Shown: piece after piece, positions 63,801 to 64,000 of the stretch
Position numbering within the stretch: position 1 is the stretch's first letter
How the letters are laid out: every line of letters starts with the position of its first letter
Origin: Campanula takesimana
Lineage: Eukaryota > Streptophyta > Magnoliopsida > Asterales > Campanulaceae
Assembly: GCA_026119855.1 (NCBI GenBank)
Contig: JAOWBW010000300.1
Location: 595,954-659,953 of the forward strand
Direction of reading: 5' to 3'
DNA length: 64,000 nucleotides
Notes under the pieces: model-generated
What the model was told of the DNA's origin: nothing
The model's database searches: none
What the model saw: the letters and a program-made list of their open reading frames with translations, nothing else
Translations under genes and position numbers: made by a program

Positions 63801-64000
63801 ATAACGGGAATCCGTCCAAAGACTTAACAAGATGACGCTTGTTAACGCAAGAATGCGATGTGTCAAAGACAAGAAGCATAAATGGAGTAAACTCATGCAA
63901 TGCGCAATTATTTATTCATTCAGGTTTAATTTAAAACTCCTCTTTATTCCTAGATGGTTGGAAAAGATTTCTCTTCTTTTTCGCAACTATTCTAAATCCT
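63801..64000. other. Window end within Gypsy-D, unassigned
   Basis: No repeat or ORF was recognised. The remainder of Gypsy-D should continue beyond the window. Confidence 0.4.

Larger units (their letters stand above)
32865..64000 (-). mobile_element. Gypsy-D: Tat-type Ty3/gypsy element (partial, continues past window)
   Basis: The left end is TGTAAGGATCCCGCCCC, the reverse complement of a Tat LTR end. The 3' LTR is 32865-34355 on the minus strand, followed inward by GAGCCCCTC (polypurine tract on the minus strand) and a long repetitive 3' noncoding region. It is interrupted at 38736 by Copia-B and resumes at 62044; CTAAT flanks Copia-B on both sides. Segments at 37400-37545, 37985-38060 and 62975-63070 match, in reverse, sequence downstream of integrase in Gypsy-C (54740-54870). 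Its own pol and 5' LTR should lie beyond 64000. Confidence 0.82.

Noticed and set aside
1..64000. Endogenous pararetrovirus or other virus-derived sequence
   Set aside because: All reverse transcriptases seen have copia or gypsy domain order with LTRs; no movement protein or pararetroviral arrangement was recognised.

Overview
This is a gene-poor, transposon-dominated stretch of plant nuclear DNA. The evidence is Ty1/copia and Ty3/gypsy (Tat-type) LTR retrotransposons with tRNA-like primer sites, Stowaway-type MITEs flanked by TA, a PIF/Harbinger element flanked by TTA, a Helitron, minisatellites, and a broken fragment resembling a plant EXO70 exocyst gene. A eudicot is plausible, but the species cannot be named from this sequence. 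No intact host gene, rRNA, tRNA or CRISPR array was recognised.

Layout. 1-2515: AT-rich intergenic DNA with three Stowaway-like MITEs. The third (2433-2515 plus 21852-22034) is split by Copia-A (2516-21846, minus strand), a decayed Sirevirus-like copia element with 5-bp target duplications GTGAG. The left LTR of Copia-A is itself split by Copia-E (3350-11704, plus strand, target duplication GATCA), a young, nearly complete copia element with one frameshift near the end of gag-pol. 22037-25009: intergenic DNA with two hairpins, a CT-rich leader-like stretch and the first half of an EXO70-like fragment. 25010-28141: a Harbinger element (TTA target duplication) inside that fragment, with a broken Myb-like gene, an internally deleted transposase and a nested MITE. 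28250-31760: a roughly 120-bp satellite with a 565-bp direct duplication, and a Helitron (30210-31188) exactly at the duplication junction. 31761-32864: unassigned DNA and a probable second Helitron 5' end.

32865 to beyond 64000: Gypsy-D, a Tat-type element on the minus strand, represented here by its 3' LTR and a very repetitive 3' noncoding region. It is split by Copia-B (38737-62043, plus strand, target duplication CTAAT), a sibling of Copia-A. Copia-B in turn contains Gypsy-C (43547-59107, plus strand), a Tat element with decayed gag-pol, two RNase H domains, and a long intact antisense ORF between integrase and the 3' LTR.

How it fits together. The order of events can be read from the splits: MITE, then Copia-A, then Copia-E; and Gypsy-D, then Copia-B, then Gypsy-C. 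Gypsy-C has no target duplication, and about 2.4 kb of Copia-B is missing at its site, which suggests recombination between two Gypsy insertions. Points most worth a second look: a predicted two-exon gene in the 'env' position of the Copia-A family; the intact antisense ORF of Gypsy-C; and short GC-rich palindromes specific to each family (GCTCGGCCGAGC in Copia-E, AGCCGTACGGCT in the Tat elements, TGCGCA in Copia-A/B). All repeat boundaries, similarities and counts were judged by eye, without alignment or database search.
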